A DNA stretch of 64,000 bases from CAWAHD01 sp963781785. GTDB taxonomy: Bacteria > Planctomycetota > Planctomycetia > Isosphaerales > Isosphaeraceae. Of the stretch, positions 44,400-56,863 are shown piece by piece. The notes under the pieces were generated by a model. It searched no databases and was not told where the DNA came from. It saw only the letters and a program-made list of their open reading frames with translations. The position numbers and the translations under genes are program-made. Location of the stretch: contig CAWAHD010000001.1 in assembly GCA_963781785.1 (NCBI GenBank), positions 2,549,603 to 2,613,602 on the forward strand, read 5' to 3'. Positions within the stretch are counted from its first letter, which is position 1. Each line of letters starts with the position of its first letter.

Positions 44400-47300
44400 C
44401 GACCGCAACCCCAAAAGACTGGCGGAAGGAATTCGGACTCGATGGACGAAAGCCGCCCACTTTTTTCACCGGCCTATCGGACATCGACCTTGCAGACGAC
44501 ACGACCGGCGGCCAGGCGCACGTCCTGCGCCGGGCGTTCGAAGACTTACACCTCGATGGCGTACTGTGTCAGGATCGCGTTCCGGTCATATACTTCCGGC
44601 TGATCGACCGGATTACGTCGGACCTGGTTTCGTCTATTCACCGCACCTTCTGGAACCAGGGCGTGGCCCCGATACTGGTACTGATCGCCCCTGACGAGGT
44701 TCACGTCTACTCCAGCCTTTCCGAGCCGGCCGTGAAAACGGCGATGGGCAGCCAACCAGCCGGGTTCGTGCAGAAGCTGGGTAGAGTTGCCGATCAGCTT
44801 CAAGCGTTCATTATCGCAGTGGAATCGCGAGAGTATTTCCGAGAACATCGCCGGGCATTTGACCCCGAAAGGCGAGTGGACCGCGACCTGCTTCGCAACC
44901 TTCAATCCGCTCGTTCTCTGTTGGGAGAAGTGCCGGCGGCGAAACTTGCGCTGGATACTCTCGACGCCCTACTGTGTCGGCTCGTGTTCACCTGCTACCT
45001 CTTCGACCGCGAGGTGATCGACCGGAAGTATTTGGAACAGGCTGGCATCCACGACGCCGATCACCTGCGAGACATTCTAGGGAGAACCAAACGCTCCGAA
45101 GCGAAGTCGGACCTCTACGCGCTTTTTCAGCGGCTAGGGCAGGACTTCAACGGGGACTTGTTTAGCGACGACCTCGACGCCGAAGCACGTCATGTCCGAG
45201 TTCAACATCTGGACATCCTCAACCATTTCTTTCGTGGTACCGACCCGCACACCGGCCAACAGACGTTCTGGCCCTACGAGTTTGGCATCATCCCAATCGA
45301 AACGATCAGCGCGATCTATGAACACTTTTTAAAGGCTGCCGGCGAACAGGAGAAAAAGGATGCCGGAGCGTTCTACACGCCCCGTTTCTTGGCGGAACTC
45401 GTCTTGGATCAGGCACTGGCGGGGGTAAACGATTTGCTCGGCAAGCGTTTCCTAGACCCGGCATGCGGCTCTGGAATCTTCCTTGTAGGATTGTTCAATC
45501 GGCTGGCCGAGGAGTGGATGCGAGCGAATCCGGGTGCGGGTTACGACGACAAACTCAAGGGCCTGACCGGGATATTGGAAACGAACCTCTACGGGAACGA
45601 CAAGAACCGTACTGCCTGCCGGATCGCCGCATTCAGCCTGTACCTCGCCCTGCTCGACCAGCTCGCGCCGCCTGACATTCGGCGGGTACTCAAAAAGGTC
45701 AAGGTGCTGCCGCGTCTCGTCGCGGACAAGCCTGGGATGTCTGGACGAATTCGTTGCGCGGACTTTTTCGACGCTGAGGCCGACCTGTCGGAGATGGTCG
45801 ATCTCGTCGTCGGTAATCCGCCGTGGGCGAAAGCCCATCCGAAGTCGATCGACTGGTGTATCGCGCGTTGTCTTCCTGTTCCGGAGAAGCAACTTGCGGC
45901 GTGTTTTGTCTGGAAGGCGTCAACCTGCCTTACCGAGAAGGGCAAGGTTTATTTCGTTTTGCCGCACGGACTCTTGTTCAATCACCGGCATCCAACAATC
46001 GATTTTCAGGAGAAATGGTTTCAAAGAAACGCCGTCGAACTGATCCTAAACCTGTCCGATTTCCAACGCTTCCTGTTCGAGGATGCGGAAGCACCAGCTT
46101 TGGTAGTCGGCTACGCCAAAGCAAAGCCAGCCGACAATGCTCAGCAGATTCAGTATTGGTCACCAAAAACTGATTGGGCTGTCACCCAGGCAGAGGTCAT
46201 TTCAATCCTTCCGCAAGATCGTGCTTGTTTATCTGTTCGCGAAGTGCTGGACGACCTTCGCGGTGACGACGCACCACTCATCTGGAAGGAGCGTTATTGG
46301 GCGACGTGTCGGGATCGTCGACTACTGGACCGTCTCAGAATTTACCCGCGATTGAGGGATGTGTTGGGTCAACGAGGAAAAGGGGAAGCGAAACGATGGG
46401 TGGTAGCTGAGGGGTTCGAGCCATTCGGCGGACAAGACCAGCCCCGCTCTCGCCGACACTTGACGCTCAGAAACACGGCAAGAGTTGAGAGCAAGTCTCA
46501 GAAACTTGATCTCATACTCCTGAAGACTGACTGTGATGTCCAAGATTCTCTTGATCTCGTTCTTAGACGAGACATTAGCGATGTAGAAATCTTCACAAAA
46601 CCACTTGTGTTGCTGAAGCGCGGAATTTCGACTCATCCAGAGGTTGCCTTTGCGAACTTCAACATCGCGTATCGAAACGGCATTCGAGGTATTCACGGTC
46701 CAACTAGAGATAAAGATCTGCTTGTATTCCTCGCGTTCTTTCTGCGATCACGTCTGGCGAGTTACTTCCTTTTTCACACATCTTCGAGTTGGGGGGTCGG
46801 TAGAGCGAAATCTGATATCGACGATCTGATGCGTCTGCCCTTTCCGTTTCCCGAGGACGCTGACAATCCTCAACGCGCTTCGGAAATCGTTGAGCAGGTT
46901 GGACGGATGATGACTGATACCATGGCTGCGGCTGAAGGTTTGGTGATCGGACGCGACGAGATCGTCAGACAGGCTCAACGGCAAGCCGAGTCGCTTGTCG
47001 AAGAGTATTTCGACATCAACGAAATCGAGCGGATACTTATAGACGAGACGGACAGGATCATCATTCCGAGCGCCCGCCCGGGACGGACCCGAGAGGCCGT
47101 TCCGACGATCACTCCGGCTAAAGACATGGATCGGAGCGCGTACACGACTTTGCTTTGTGACACGCTGAACCAGTGGGCGCACAAAGATTACTGGGTTCAC
47201 GGCAAGGCCGTCGCCGACGGTAACTTAGGCGTCGGCATGATGGTTCTGGAGAAAACCCTTCGCGGGCAACCACCGACTCACCTCGATTCAGCAACTAGGG

Positions 47301-47512
47301 ATGTTCTGGCCACTCTTCACAGGCTCCAACGCGTCGCAGGGACTAGTCGCGGAACCTTAGAACTGGTCCGCGGCCTAAAAGTCTTCGACCAAACCCTTCT
47401 TTACGTCACCAAGCCCATCGGCCTTCGATTTTGGACTCGTACGGCTGCGTTGAACGACGCTGATGAGATTGCGGGTACACTTCTCATGCGATCCGGCAAG
47501 GGGGACGCATGA
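44396..47512 (+). CDS. N6-adenine DNA methyltransferase, large (type IIG-like)
   Basis: 1038 residues, intact. A long N-terminal region (about 1-330, including VLCQDRVPVIYFRLIDRITS and DALLCRLVFTCYLFDREVID) precedes AGAFYTPRFLAELV and motif I DPACGSGIFLVGLFNR (about residue 355). The catalytic motif IV NPPW lies in LVVGNPPWAKAHP (about 475). The C-terminal half should carry target recognition. It starts and ends in ATGA overlaps with the HTH and nuclease genes, so the three are co-translated. It may modify, or both modify and cut with the next gene product. Confidence 0.88.
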   Translation: MTTATPKDWRKEFGLDGRKPPTFFTGLSDIDLADDTTGGQAHVLRRAFEDLHLDGVLCQDRVPVIYFRLIDRITSDLVSSIHRTFWNQGVAPILVLIAPDEVHVYSSLSEPAVKTAMGSQPAGFVQKLGRVADQLQAFIIAVESREYFREHRRAFDPERRVDRDLLRNLQSARSLLGEVPAAKLALDTLDALLCRLVFTCYLFDREVIDRKYLEQAGIHDADHLRDILGRTKRSEAKSDLYALFQRLGQDFNGDLFSDDLDAEARHVRVQHLDILNHFFRGTDPHTGQQTFWPYEFGIIPIETISAIYEHFLKAAGEQEKKDAGAFYTPRFLAELVLDQALAGVNDLLGKRFLDPACGSGIFLVGLFNRLAEEWMRANPGAGYDDKLKGLTGILETNLYGNDKNRTACRIAAFSLYLALLDQLAPPDIRRVLKKVKVLPRLVADKPGMSGRIRCADFFDAEADLSEMVDLVVGNPPWAKAHPKSIDWCIARCLPVPEKQLAACFVWKASTCLTEKGKVYFVLPHGLLFNHRHPTIDFQEKWFQRNAVELILNLSDFQRFLFEDAEAPALVVGYAKAKPADNAQQIQYWSPKTDWAVTQAEVISILPQDRACLSVREVLDDLRGDDAPLIWKERYWATCRDRRLLDRLRIYPRLRDVLGQRGKGEAKRWVVAEGFEPFGGQDQPRSRRHLTLRNTARVESKSQKLDLILLKTDCDVQDSLDLVLRRDISDVEIFTKPLVLLKRGISTHPEVAFANFNIAYRNGIRGIHGPTRDKDLLVFLAFFLRSRLASYFLFHTSSSWGVGRAKSDIDDLMRLPFPFPEDADNPQRASEIVEQVGRMMTDTMAAAEGLVIGRDEIVRQAQRQAESLVEEYFDINEIERILIDETDRIIIPSARPGRTREAVPTITPAKDMDRSAYTTLLCDTLNQWAHKDYWVHGKAVADGNLGVGMMVLEKTLRGQPPTHLDSATRDVLATLHRLQRVAGTSRGTLELVRGLKVFDQTLLYVTKPIGLRFWTRTAALNDADEIAGTLLMRSGKGDA

Positions 47513-48240
47513 TAGCAGGAGACAGCAATATGTGGGACGGATTCATCGCCAGCGGTGGCGTCGAATCCGTCCTTGCTCTTGTCTTAGATGCTTGGGGGAG
47601 AATCGTTCCACCCGCAGAAGACGAACTGGAGGAACGCACGTCGATCCGGCTCTATGCCGCAATGGTCAAGGCTCAGGATCGCCAAGTCCATCGATTCTTG
47701 ATTCGGTATGAAGATGTGGAGGTCGATACCGACCTGGCCAAGGCAACGGGCCGAAAAGACATCGTCTTCTTTCCTGGCCATGACGGGAACTCATATTACT
47801 GCCTGGAGGCTAAGCGATTGAACGCCCGCATCGATGGCATCATGAAGTCCCTGGCCGACGAGTACGTGAAGGAAGGGATGCAGCGCTTCGTTCAAGGAAA
47901 ATACAGCCGGCATGTCTTCCACGGTGGGATGATTGGATACGTCCTCGATGGTGACGTGTCACGAGCCATGAAGAACGTTCTGCACAATATACAGAAACAT
48001 CACGTGGCTCTTGCAATGGATGCCCCTGGGAACTGGGCGGACTGCCCACACCGGCCTGACGATAAGCAAGCCAAAGAAACCGAACATCAGCGGCAGGGGG
48101 CAACGACGCGATTGCATTTACAACACTTGTTCGTTAGTGCTGTTTCGGATGGCGAATTTGCTGGCCAACCAAGAAAAGGCGCAGCCCGAAGGACCACGCC
48201 GCGAAAAAACAATACGGAACCGAACGAGAGTCAGCGATGA
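47509..48240 (+). CDS. PD-(D/E)XK nuclease-like protein
   Basis: 243 residues. The core VEVDTDLAKATGRKDIVFFP, then SYYCLEAKRLN, gives the D...ExK pattern (Asp in RKDIVFF, Glu and Lys in LEAKR) of restriction-type nucleases. N-terminal helices and a basic, disordered C-terminus (about residue 185 onward) flank it. It overlaps the methyltransferase stop and the next ATG. It is likely the cleavage partner of the methyltransferase. Confidence 0.72.
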   Translation: MIAGDSNMWDGFIASGGVESVLALVLDAWGRIVPPAEDELEERTSIRLYAAMVKAQDRQVHRFLIRYEDVEVDTDLAKATGRKDIVFFPGHDGNSYYCLEAKRLNARIDGIMKSLADEYVKEGMQRFVQGKYSRHVFHGGMIGYVLDGDVSRAMKNVLHNIQKHHVALAMDAPGNWADCPHRPDDKQAKETEHQRQGATTRLHLQHLFVSAVSDGEFAGQPRKGAARRTTPRKNNTEPNESQR

Positions 48241-51200
48241 CCCAAGCGAAAGTCAAACGCCAGAAGGTCGCCGACACGTCCGCTGACGTATTAGCCACCA
48301 AGTTTGTGAAGCTACGCAACCTTTGTTCCGGGTGCGTTGTCAAAGGCGGAAAGACCGACTCCATCGTTAATTCGAAGGGATCACGAGCCTTACATCGACC
48401 GGATCTGGGAGCAGCCCGTGCAGCACACCACTGACCTTGACCTGACCGCCAAGGAAGTCACCGAGCTTGCCTCGCCAGACGCAATTACGGCGTTCCTGAC
48501 AAAGCTCGGCTACGACACCGCCGACCGCACCGCCCTCTCTCCTGAAGCAGTCGGGTTGTCAGGCGAATCGGCCAGCGCCATCAAGAAGATTGAGCTGTTA
48601 TCCGAGGACCCGGAGCAATTTCTTCGGGTTGTGTTCGCCCAGCCGAAGTCGTTGACGGCCAAGGTCCGCAATGACCTCGTGCGGGTCCTAGGCAAGAGCA
48701 ACGTCGACCACATGCTCATCCTCGCGTCCGACTTTGACAACCTGGAATTCGTTTTCCTCGACAAGCGCAAGAAGGAGCAGAAAGGTCCAGTGGCAGGCGA
48801 GCGCATCCAGGTGGTTCCTAAGACGATCAACGTCAGCCGCCGCAATCCGACCCGTCTGGACCTGCGCACCTTGCGGCGCTTTACGTGGACCTGCAAGGAT
48901 GCTCTGGAGCAGTTCGATAAGCTCCGCAGCGTGTTCGATGCTGCTGCCTACACCGGCGAATACTTCCAGAACCGGGGCTTATTCTCCGACTACTTCCTTC
49001 GAGAACGGCTTCGAGAAGGCCCGGCCTGGCGCGACAATCCGTCAGAGATGTTCGCCTTCGTGCGTGAACTCCTGCGGGACGCCCAGACGCGGTGGAACGG
49101 CAAGGACAAGGACACGTTACGCAACCAATTACTCGAACCGCTCTTCAAGAAGCTCGGATTCAAGGCCACCGTGAATCGGCCCAGCAAAACGGACCAGACC
49201 CAACCGGATTACCTTCTTAAGAGCAGCGACGGCGGCAAGATGACAGCGGCGTTCATCTATGCCTGGGATCGCTGGCTCGATGGGCCGGACCTCAACGACA
49301 CCGACACACCGGAGGAAAACCCCGGTGCCTGCGTGGTAACGGCGCTGGACGCCGGGACTGCCGACTGGATCATCGTGACTAACGGTAGACTGTGGCGAAT
49401 CTACAGTCGCCAGGCCCATGCACGAGCCACGAACTTCTACGAAGTCGATCTGTTCGAGGCACTCACGGCTTCCGGAGACACCGATCCCAACGAAGCCTTC
49501 CGCTACTGGTGGTTGTTCCTGCGCCCAGCAGCGTTCAAGCCAAAGGCCGACCGCCAAGGTTGCTGGCTCGATGACGTCCTGCTCGGCAGCCGTGAATACG
49601 CCAAACGGTTGGGCGACCGGCTCAAGGACCGCATCTTCCTCACGATCTTTCCCGCACCTGGCACAAGGCTTCTTGGAGGACCGGAAGAATCGGCTTGGTC
49701 AGGCCAAACCGCCATCTGAGGAGGAACTGGCCGACATTTTTGAAGCAACACTAACGCTGCTTTACCGGCTCCTCTTTTTGCTCTACGCCGAGAGTCGGGA
49801 CTTGTTGCCGATCCGTGAAGCGCCCTACCAGGCTGCGAGCTTCAAAAAGATCAAGGATGAGATTGCCGACAAAGCTGGGGTCGCCGAAAGCGAGGTGGCT
49901 GAGCGACTAAACAAAGCCTCTTCTTCCAAGGACACGACCATCTACGACCGGCTGTGCAAATTGTTCCAGGCGATGGACAAGGGCGACCCGATCCTGAACG
50001 TGCCGATCTACAACGGCGGTTTGTTTAACACGACACCGGACAAGTCTGATCGGCGGGACCAGCGCATCGCCCGATTCCTTTTGGAACACAAGCTGCCGGA
50101 TCGCTACTTGGCTCTTGCCATAGACCTCCTTGCCAGGGACCAGGACGAGCGCAACGCTGGCCCTCGTTTTCATCGACTACAAATCGCTGGAAGTCCGGCA
50201 CCTGGGGTCGATTTATGAGGGCCTGCTGGAATTCAAGCTCAAGGTTGCCGACGAAGACCTTACGACTCAGACCGACAAGAAAGGCGAGACGTACATCCCG
50301 CTTTCCCAGGCTAAGGCCAAACGGGGTAAGCAGGCCGAGATCGTTGTGCGGAAGAAGGAGGTGTATCTTTCCAACGATAAAGCTGAGCGCAAAGCGTCGG
50401 GGTCCTACTACACGCCCGATTCCATCGTGGAGTACATCGTGACCCAAACGGTTGGGCCGGTCCTGGAGGAGAAGCTGGAAGCTCTGCGAAGCGAGTTTCG
50501 CAAAGTCCGCAAGACATTCGACAACGAGCTTCAAAAATCGCAGGCATATCCCACCAAAGAACTCAATAGCGGCCAGATGGATCACCGCCAGTGGGCGGGT
50601 CTGCAAACTTACAACCACCACAGGGACCTGGTGGAACAACTATTCGACCTGCGAGTACTCGACCCAGCAATGGGCAGCGGACATTTCCTGGTTGAAGTCG
50701 TTGATTCCGTCACCGACCACCTGCTCAAGTTCCTCAACCAGTTCCCGATTAACCCAGTGAACTTCGCCCTGGACCGGACTCGCCAGAGCATTCTCGAATC
50801 TCTTGGTGAGCAGGGCGTCACCGTCGATCCGAACAAGCTGACTGACATCAACCTGCTCAAGCGGCACGTCCTCAAACGCTGCATCTATGGCGTCGATCTC
50901 AACCCGATGGCCGTCGAACTGGCGAAAGTCAGCTTGTGGCTCGATGCGTTCACACTCGGTGCGCCGCTCAACTTCCTCGACCATCACCTGCGCTGCGGCA
51001 ATTCTCTGATCGGGGCAACGTTCAAGGATCTGAAGAAAGCCACTGAAGGTGAGCTCTTCTGCACTTAACTACGAACCATTGCTGCGGGCCATCAACCACG
51101 TTCTGTTCGTTAGTAAGATGGCCGACGCCACGGCTGCGGAAGTCGCCACGTCCGTCAGTCGCTACGACCAGGCCCGCGAGTCACTCGCTGGATACCAGAT

Positions 51201-52837
51201 CATCCTCGACCTGCTAGTGGCCGAGTATTTTGGGGTGCGCGGAGGCGAGCGATCTGGTTGCGATGGGTAGCCATCTCGACCTGACCGACACAGATCGATT
51301 TTACGCCTCGCTCCACGATGATGAGGAGCGGAAGCTGGTCGCCCAGGTCGAAACGTTGGCCCGACGTCCCGACCGCCGCTTTTTCCATTGGGAGATCGAG
51401 TTCCCCGAAGTGTTCTTTGGTTTCATCAACGCGGAACACCGGCAGATCAAGCACAAGAACCAGATCGAGAATGGCACGGCAGGTTTCGACTGCGTGGTGG
51501 GGAATCCGCCTTATGACGTTCTTGCGGAGAAAGAACTTGAAACCGACCTCGATGAAATACTCGGCTACTTCGGCACGGAGGCTGTTTTCCAAGCGGCTGG
51601 AGGTGGCAACCAGAACCTCTACAAGCTCTTTATCTGCCGGCGGGTACATGTACTTCGGCAGGGCGGACGAATGGGCCATATCGTACCAATGCCGCTACTG
51701 GGCGATGAGCAAGCGGTAGGGGTTCGCAAGATGCTGCTATCGAGATCCTGCCTCGCAGCAGTCGAAGCCTTTCCGCAAAAGGATGACCCGAAGAATCGGG
51801 TTTTTGAAGATGCCAAGTTGAGTACATGCATTTTTGTGACGACAAACAAGAACGAGGATGCCGCCTTCCGTGCTCGAGTCCATCCCGGCAAGGTCATCGA
51901 GCCACATTCGCCATCGCTCATGGTGCGCCGTAGTCAGGTCAAGCTGTACGACCCAGAGAATCAGCCCATCGTCGCTTGCAGCCAGGAAGACTGGGATTTG
52001 GTTGTCAGAATCATGAGCAGCGGCCGAATGCAACGGTTGGGCAACTTATGCACAGCCTATCAGGGAGAGGTAAACGAAACGACGGACGGGAAGAAAGGAT
52101 GTATCTCCGAATCACCGAAAGATGGCCCGTTGATTCTTCGTGGTGCGAATGTTTGCTTGTACGCATTGCGAAAGGCATCACAAGGTGAGGCCCTTTATCT
52201 GAAGAAGGCGAAATACCTAGAAGGAAAACGACCTGATGCAAAGGCGTGGCATCACAAGCAGCATCGGGTCGGGTTTCAACGTAATTCTCCGCAGAACAAC
52301 TTCCGTAGGCTGATCGCCTGTCACATTCCGTCTGGTGAGTTTTGCTGTGATACCGTGAGTTACTTCCCTGAGAAGGAGTCGAAGCTGCCCTTGGATTTAC
52401 TTCTTGCACTGTTCAATTCGAAACTCCTTGACTGGTTTTTCCGATTGGGGAGTACGAACTCGAAGGTAAACGACTATCAGGTGAAGATTATGCCGGCACC
52501 TGTCTTCGTTTCTGTCGCTTGCCAAGAGGCGGACCTGCCTCAATCGTTTTCCAAGGCCGTCGAACGAAGTCTCTTCTCGGATGCATTGTCCGTCTTGGAG
52601 TCTCATCTGGCCCAACCTCCTTTTTCATCCAGTGCGATGGCTGCAATCGTTCACCTGGTCAAACAGATCAAGGATATCGAAGCGAGGCGTGGCGACATCG
52701 CCCGAACGGAGCGCTCGGCGTTGGACGCGGAAGCACAGCCTTACCAGGACCTCATCGACCGCATTTTTTACCGTATGGCCGGGCTGACGGACGTTGAAGC
52801 TCAGGGCCTTGAAAACCGGCTGAGAGAAATGCTGTGA
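48237..52837 (+). pseudogene. Eco57I-type restriction-modification protein, several frameshifts
   Basis: A type IIG-like protein of about 1500 residues. Order: N-terminal alpha/beta region (YIDRIWEQPVQHTTDLDLTA, ATAGT-poor), nuclease-like segment PLFKKLGFKATVNRP...TQPDYLL, ASGSYYTPDSIVEYIV, motif I DPAMGSGHFLVEVVDS, YGVDLNPMAVELAKVSLWL, motif IV VVGNPPYDVL and a C-terminal recognition region (IMPAPVF) with coiled coil. Frame changes lie near 49680, 50150, 51055 and 51240, and probably near 48375, joining ATG 48237 to the main frame; otherwise it starts at TTG 48337. Each new frame continues the homology directly. Confidence 0.82.
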
Positions 52838-55170
52838 AACGACCGTTGCAACAAGGCAAGGACACCAGGCCATGATTCCCTTCGTCATCGATAACCAGCA
52901 GCACCGCATGACGGATGCCCTGAAAGAACTTCTAGCCCAAAGCGTGGGTAAGCCCCTCGACATCGCCACTGCCTATTTCGCGATTTCCGGTTACCGGCTG
53001 GTGAAGGAAGGACTGCATCAGGTCGGAGCGTTCCGTCTCGTACTAGGGTCCGAGCCTCACACCGGAGCTGATGTCGGCCTCAGTCCGAACACAGACGCTC
53101 TAAAGAAGCGTTTCCAGGGCGACCTCGAAGCTGAGCCATTCAACGAAGTCACGCTGAGGCTGGTCGAAGAACTTATCGCCTTCCTGCGAGCCGATAAGGT
53201 GGAAATCCGGCTTTATGACAAGGGTTTCCTGCACGCCAAGGCGTACCTGTTTCACCAGGACAAGGTGGGGCCGCACAATCGAGCGGATCGACTCCGTCCC
53301 TTCGTCGCGATCGTCGGCTCCAGCAATTTCACTGGGCCAGGGCTGGTGAGCAACGAGGAACTGAACCTGGTTCACAGGGTCATTCAACCCACCGAAGCGG
53401 CTTTTGATCCCGAAGCTGCTCGTCGGGCTGCATATTTGGAACATGCCGATGAAGCCGTGGACCAAGGGCAAGGGTCAGAAATCGCGATATCCGATAGCGC
53501 TCGCCGCTTCATCAAGAGCGAAGTCGGGGCAAGGGCGATCACGGATCTGATGACTTGGTACGAACGCCAGTGGGCTGATTCCGTGGATTTCAAAGAAGAC
53601 CTGATCGAGCTCTTGGATGCAAGCAAGTTTGGGACGAAGGAATACACACCCTACGAGGTCTTCACCAAGGCACTTTACGAATACTTCAAAGAAGAGTTAG
53701 GCGAGAACGCACCGGAGCTTGGCCGCACCGCTGTGGATCTGGCCGAGTTCCAGGAAGATGCCGTCAAGAAGGCCCGTCGCATCTTGGCCCGGTACGACGG
53801 CGTGCTGATCGCTGATTCCGTGGGACTTGGCAAGACGTGGATCGGCAAGAAGCTCCTCGAAGACTTTGCCTACCACCGTCGCCAGAAGGCCGTGGTGGTG
53901 TGTCCAGCCTCACTGCGAGAAATGTGGACCAGGGAACTGTCCACTGCCACGATTGCGGCCCAGATCGTCGGCATGGAAGAGCTAGGACGTGACACGTTTG
54001 ATGCCTCCCCATTCGGAGATGCGGACGTGATTCTAGTTGACGAATGCCACAATTTCCGCAACGACAAGGCGAACCGGTATCTCGCACTGGATACGATGAT
54101 TCAATTGAACGGCGGCCGGGGGCGGGACGGAGAACACAAGAAAGTCGTTCTCCTGTCGGCAACGCCAATCAACAATGACCTATACGACCTGGCGAACCAA
54201 ATTCGGTTGTTCACGCAGAGTCAACCCGACTATTTCCGGGAAGCAGGGATCGGCGACTTCAACGCCTACTTTCGACGGGCTAGGAGCATGGTTCGCAAAG
54301 GCGATGTTTCGGCCGGCGTCGTCCTCTTCAACCTGCTCGAAGAGGTTATGGTTCGCAACACACGGCCCTATATTCGGGTTGCCTATCCCAACGCGACGAT
54401 CCAGGGAAAGCCGGTTGCTTTCCCAAATCGGCGACTGCACACCGTCGAGTACGACTTAGGGGCAACCTACGGCGGGCTATACGACGACATCGTGGCCGCC
54501 ATTGATTCTCTGTCTTTGGCACCGTATAAGCTGGAAGCGTACAAGAAAAAGTCGGCCATCGCGGATGAGGAACAGCACAAGTTTGAGCAAGGCCGAGAGG
54601 AAGGTCTTGTGGGCATCTTTAAGACTCGGTTCCTCAAGCGCCTGGAATCAAGTATCGAGGCTTTCCGCCTGAGTCTGCGCCGAGCGTTGACCTTTGAGGA
54701 AACGTACAAGGACTATTTGCTCGACAGAAAGGTTGTCTCCTCGAAGGACTTTCAGAAGGCGATTCGGTTCCTGGCACGAGATGAAGAAGACGACATCGGT
54801 GCCGGGAGTGTGGCAGACGAACTGGATACCGTTGCCGAGGCAAAGGCGTATATCGAGAGTCTGCCGACCGTTGATCTCAATCAGTACGAGCTTCGCAAGC
54901 TGACGCATGACGTGGAAGCCGACGTGAAACTTCTCAAGAGCCTCTATCATCGGACGGAGGCTCTGGCTGCAAAAGACGGAAAGCTGGAAAGGCTCACAGA
55001 CCTGCTGGCCGGTGATCTGAAGGGGAAGAAGGTCCTCATCTTCAGTACGTTCAAGGACACCACCCGTTACTTGCACAGACGTCTCACCCAGGACGCAAAG
55101 TTCCTCAAGATGGCGGGGAGCCCGCATATTCGCCGCATCGACAGCGGCAATCACCCCGAAGAGCGAGGTC

Positions 55171-55252
55171 TGATCAGCGACAATTAGAATTCCCCATGAC
55201 GACAACTAGAATTCCCCACCGCATCCCTTCGAACGACAATTAGAATTCCCCA
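55171..55252. repeat. Left-end repeats of the IS21 element
   Basis: Three copies of CGACAATTAGAATTCCCCA at 55178-55196, 55200-55218 (one change) and 55234-55252. Such multiple end repeats are transposase-binding sites in IS21 elements. Confidence 0.9.
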
Positions 55253-55306
55253 CCGACGCCAGTTGATATCAAATTGGTGATTCTCCAACCAGGAGGGAGG
55301 ATCACC

Positions 55307-56863
55307 ATGGCTGTCACGGATCGACAAGTTAGGCGTTTGCACGCATTGTTGCATTCACGGAAGCCGCTATCGGTTGCGGCAATGAGGGTGGACATGGACC
55401 GTAAGACCGCACGGAAGTACCGGGACGAGGCGAAGCTCCCCAGCGAGCTGGAGACCTGGCCGCGAACATGGCGCACTCGAGAAGACCCCTTCGCAGACGT
55501 CTGGGAGGAGGTGCGTGAGCAACTGGAACTCAGCCCCGGCTTGCAGGCGAAAATCTTGTTCGAGTGGCTTCAACGCCGCTACCCGGGTCGATTCGCAGAC
55601 GGTCAACTGCGCACGCTTCAACGTCGAGTGCGTCAGTGGGAAGCAATCTCTGGTCCACCCAAGGAGGTCTTCTTCGCACAGACTCATCATCCTGGCCGGT
55701 TGGGTGCGTCCGATTTCACCCATATGACAAGCTTGGCCGTGACTCTCGGCGGCCAGCCGTTCGATCACATGGTTTATCATTTCGTTCTGACCTACTCGAA
55801 CTGGGAGACGGCCTCGATCTGTTTCTCCGAGAGCTTCGAGAGCCTAAGCGACGGGTTGCAGCATGCCCTGTGGGAGGTGGGCGGCTCGCCCCAGCGGCAC
55901 CGAACCGACCGAATGAGCTTGGCCGTAAACAACGCTTCTAGCGCTAAGGAGTTCACCGGGCGGTACCAGGCGCTGATGGACCACTACGGCCTGGAGATGG
56001 AGAAGATCAACGCACGCCAGGCTCACGAGAACGGGGACGCCGAGCAGAGCCATTACCGCTTCAAGGAGGCTGTGGACCAGGCCCTGCTTCTACGTGGCAA
56101 CCGTGACTTCATGGACCGCGCGGCTTACGCTCGATTCCTACGGGAGATCCTAGACCAGCGCAATGCCGGCCGCCGGTCGCGCTTCGCCGAGGAACAGGCC
56201 GTACTGCGTGCGCTTCCCCCAACGCGATTAGAGAGCTACAAGCGGGCGCGGGTTCGAGTCTATCCCGGGAGCATCATTCATGTGGACCGCAACGTCTATT
56301 CGGTAGACAGCCGTTTGATCGACGAGCGGGTAGACGTCCGGCTCTACGCCGACGAGTTGGAAGTGTGGTTTGCCGGCAAGGTCGTCGAACGGCTTCCACG
56401 CCTTCGCGGGCAGCGGAAGCATCGCATCAACTACAGGCACGTGATCGATTGGTTGGTGCGCAAGCCCGGCGCGTTTGAGAATTATCGGTATCGGGAAGAC
56501 CTTTTTCCTACGAGCCGGTTTCGAATGGCTTATGACGTGCTGCGCGAGACCGCACCCGGCCGGGCCTCGCGTGAGTATCTGCAAATCTTGGAGCTGGCGG
56601 CCCGGGAGAATGAGTCAATGGTGGACAGCGCCATACGAGCCCTGCTGGAGGAGGGGCAGGCGATCACTGCGCAGGGGGTGAGGGAACGGATCGGATGCTC
56701 CGAGCCCCCCTGTCCGATCACGGAGGTCCGGGTAGAGGCAACTGATCTGTCGAGTTTTGATATGTTGTTCAATCACAAGGAGGTGTGGGATGGCTTCGCA
56801 GACGGAAGTGAAGCAGCGGCTCGTGGAGTGCCTGCGGGAACTTCACCTGCCCACGTTTCGTGA
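55307..56863 (+). CDS. istA: IS21-family transposase IstA
   Basis: 518 residues from ATG 55307, with AGGAGG upstream. N-terminal HTH (RQVRRLHALLHSRKPLSVAA, MRVDMDRKTARKYRD). The DDE catalytic core includes Asp in GASDFTHM, Asp in RHRTDRMSLAV and Glu in NGDAEQSHYRFKEAV. A C-terminal beta-barrel region (YPGSIIHVDRNVYSVDSRLI) follows. Intact. It overlaps istB by 74 nt. Confidence 0.95.
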   Translation: MAVTDRQVRRLHALLHSRKPLSVAAMRVDMDRKTARKYRDEAKLPSELETWPRTWRTREDPFADVWEEVREQLELSPGLQAKILFEWLQRRYPGRFADGQLRTLQRRVRQWEAISGPPKEVFFAQTHHPGRLGASDFTHMTSLAVTLGGQPFDHMVYHFVLTYSNWETASICFSESFESLSDGLQHALWEVGGSPQRHRTDRMSLAVNNASSAKEFTGRYQALMDHYGLEMEKINARQAHENGDAEQSHYRFKEAVDQALLLRGNRDFMDRAAYARFLREILDQRNAGRRSRFAEEQAVLRALPPTRLESYKRARVRVYPGSIIHVDRNVYSVDSRLIDERVDVRLYADELEVWFAGKVVERLPRLRGQRKHRINYRHVIDWLVRKPGAFENYRYREDLFPTSRFRMAYDVLRETAPGRASREYLQILELAARENESMVDSAIRALLEEGQAITAQGVRERIGCSEPPCPITEVRVEATDLSSFDMLFNHKEVWDGFADGSEAAARGVPAGTSPAHVS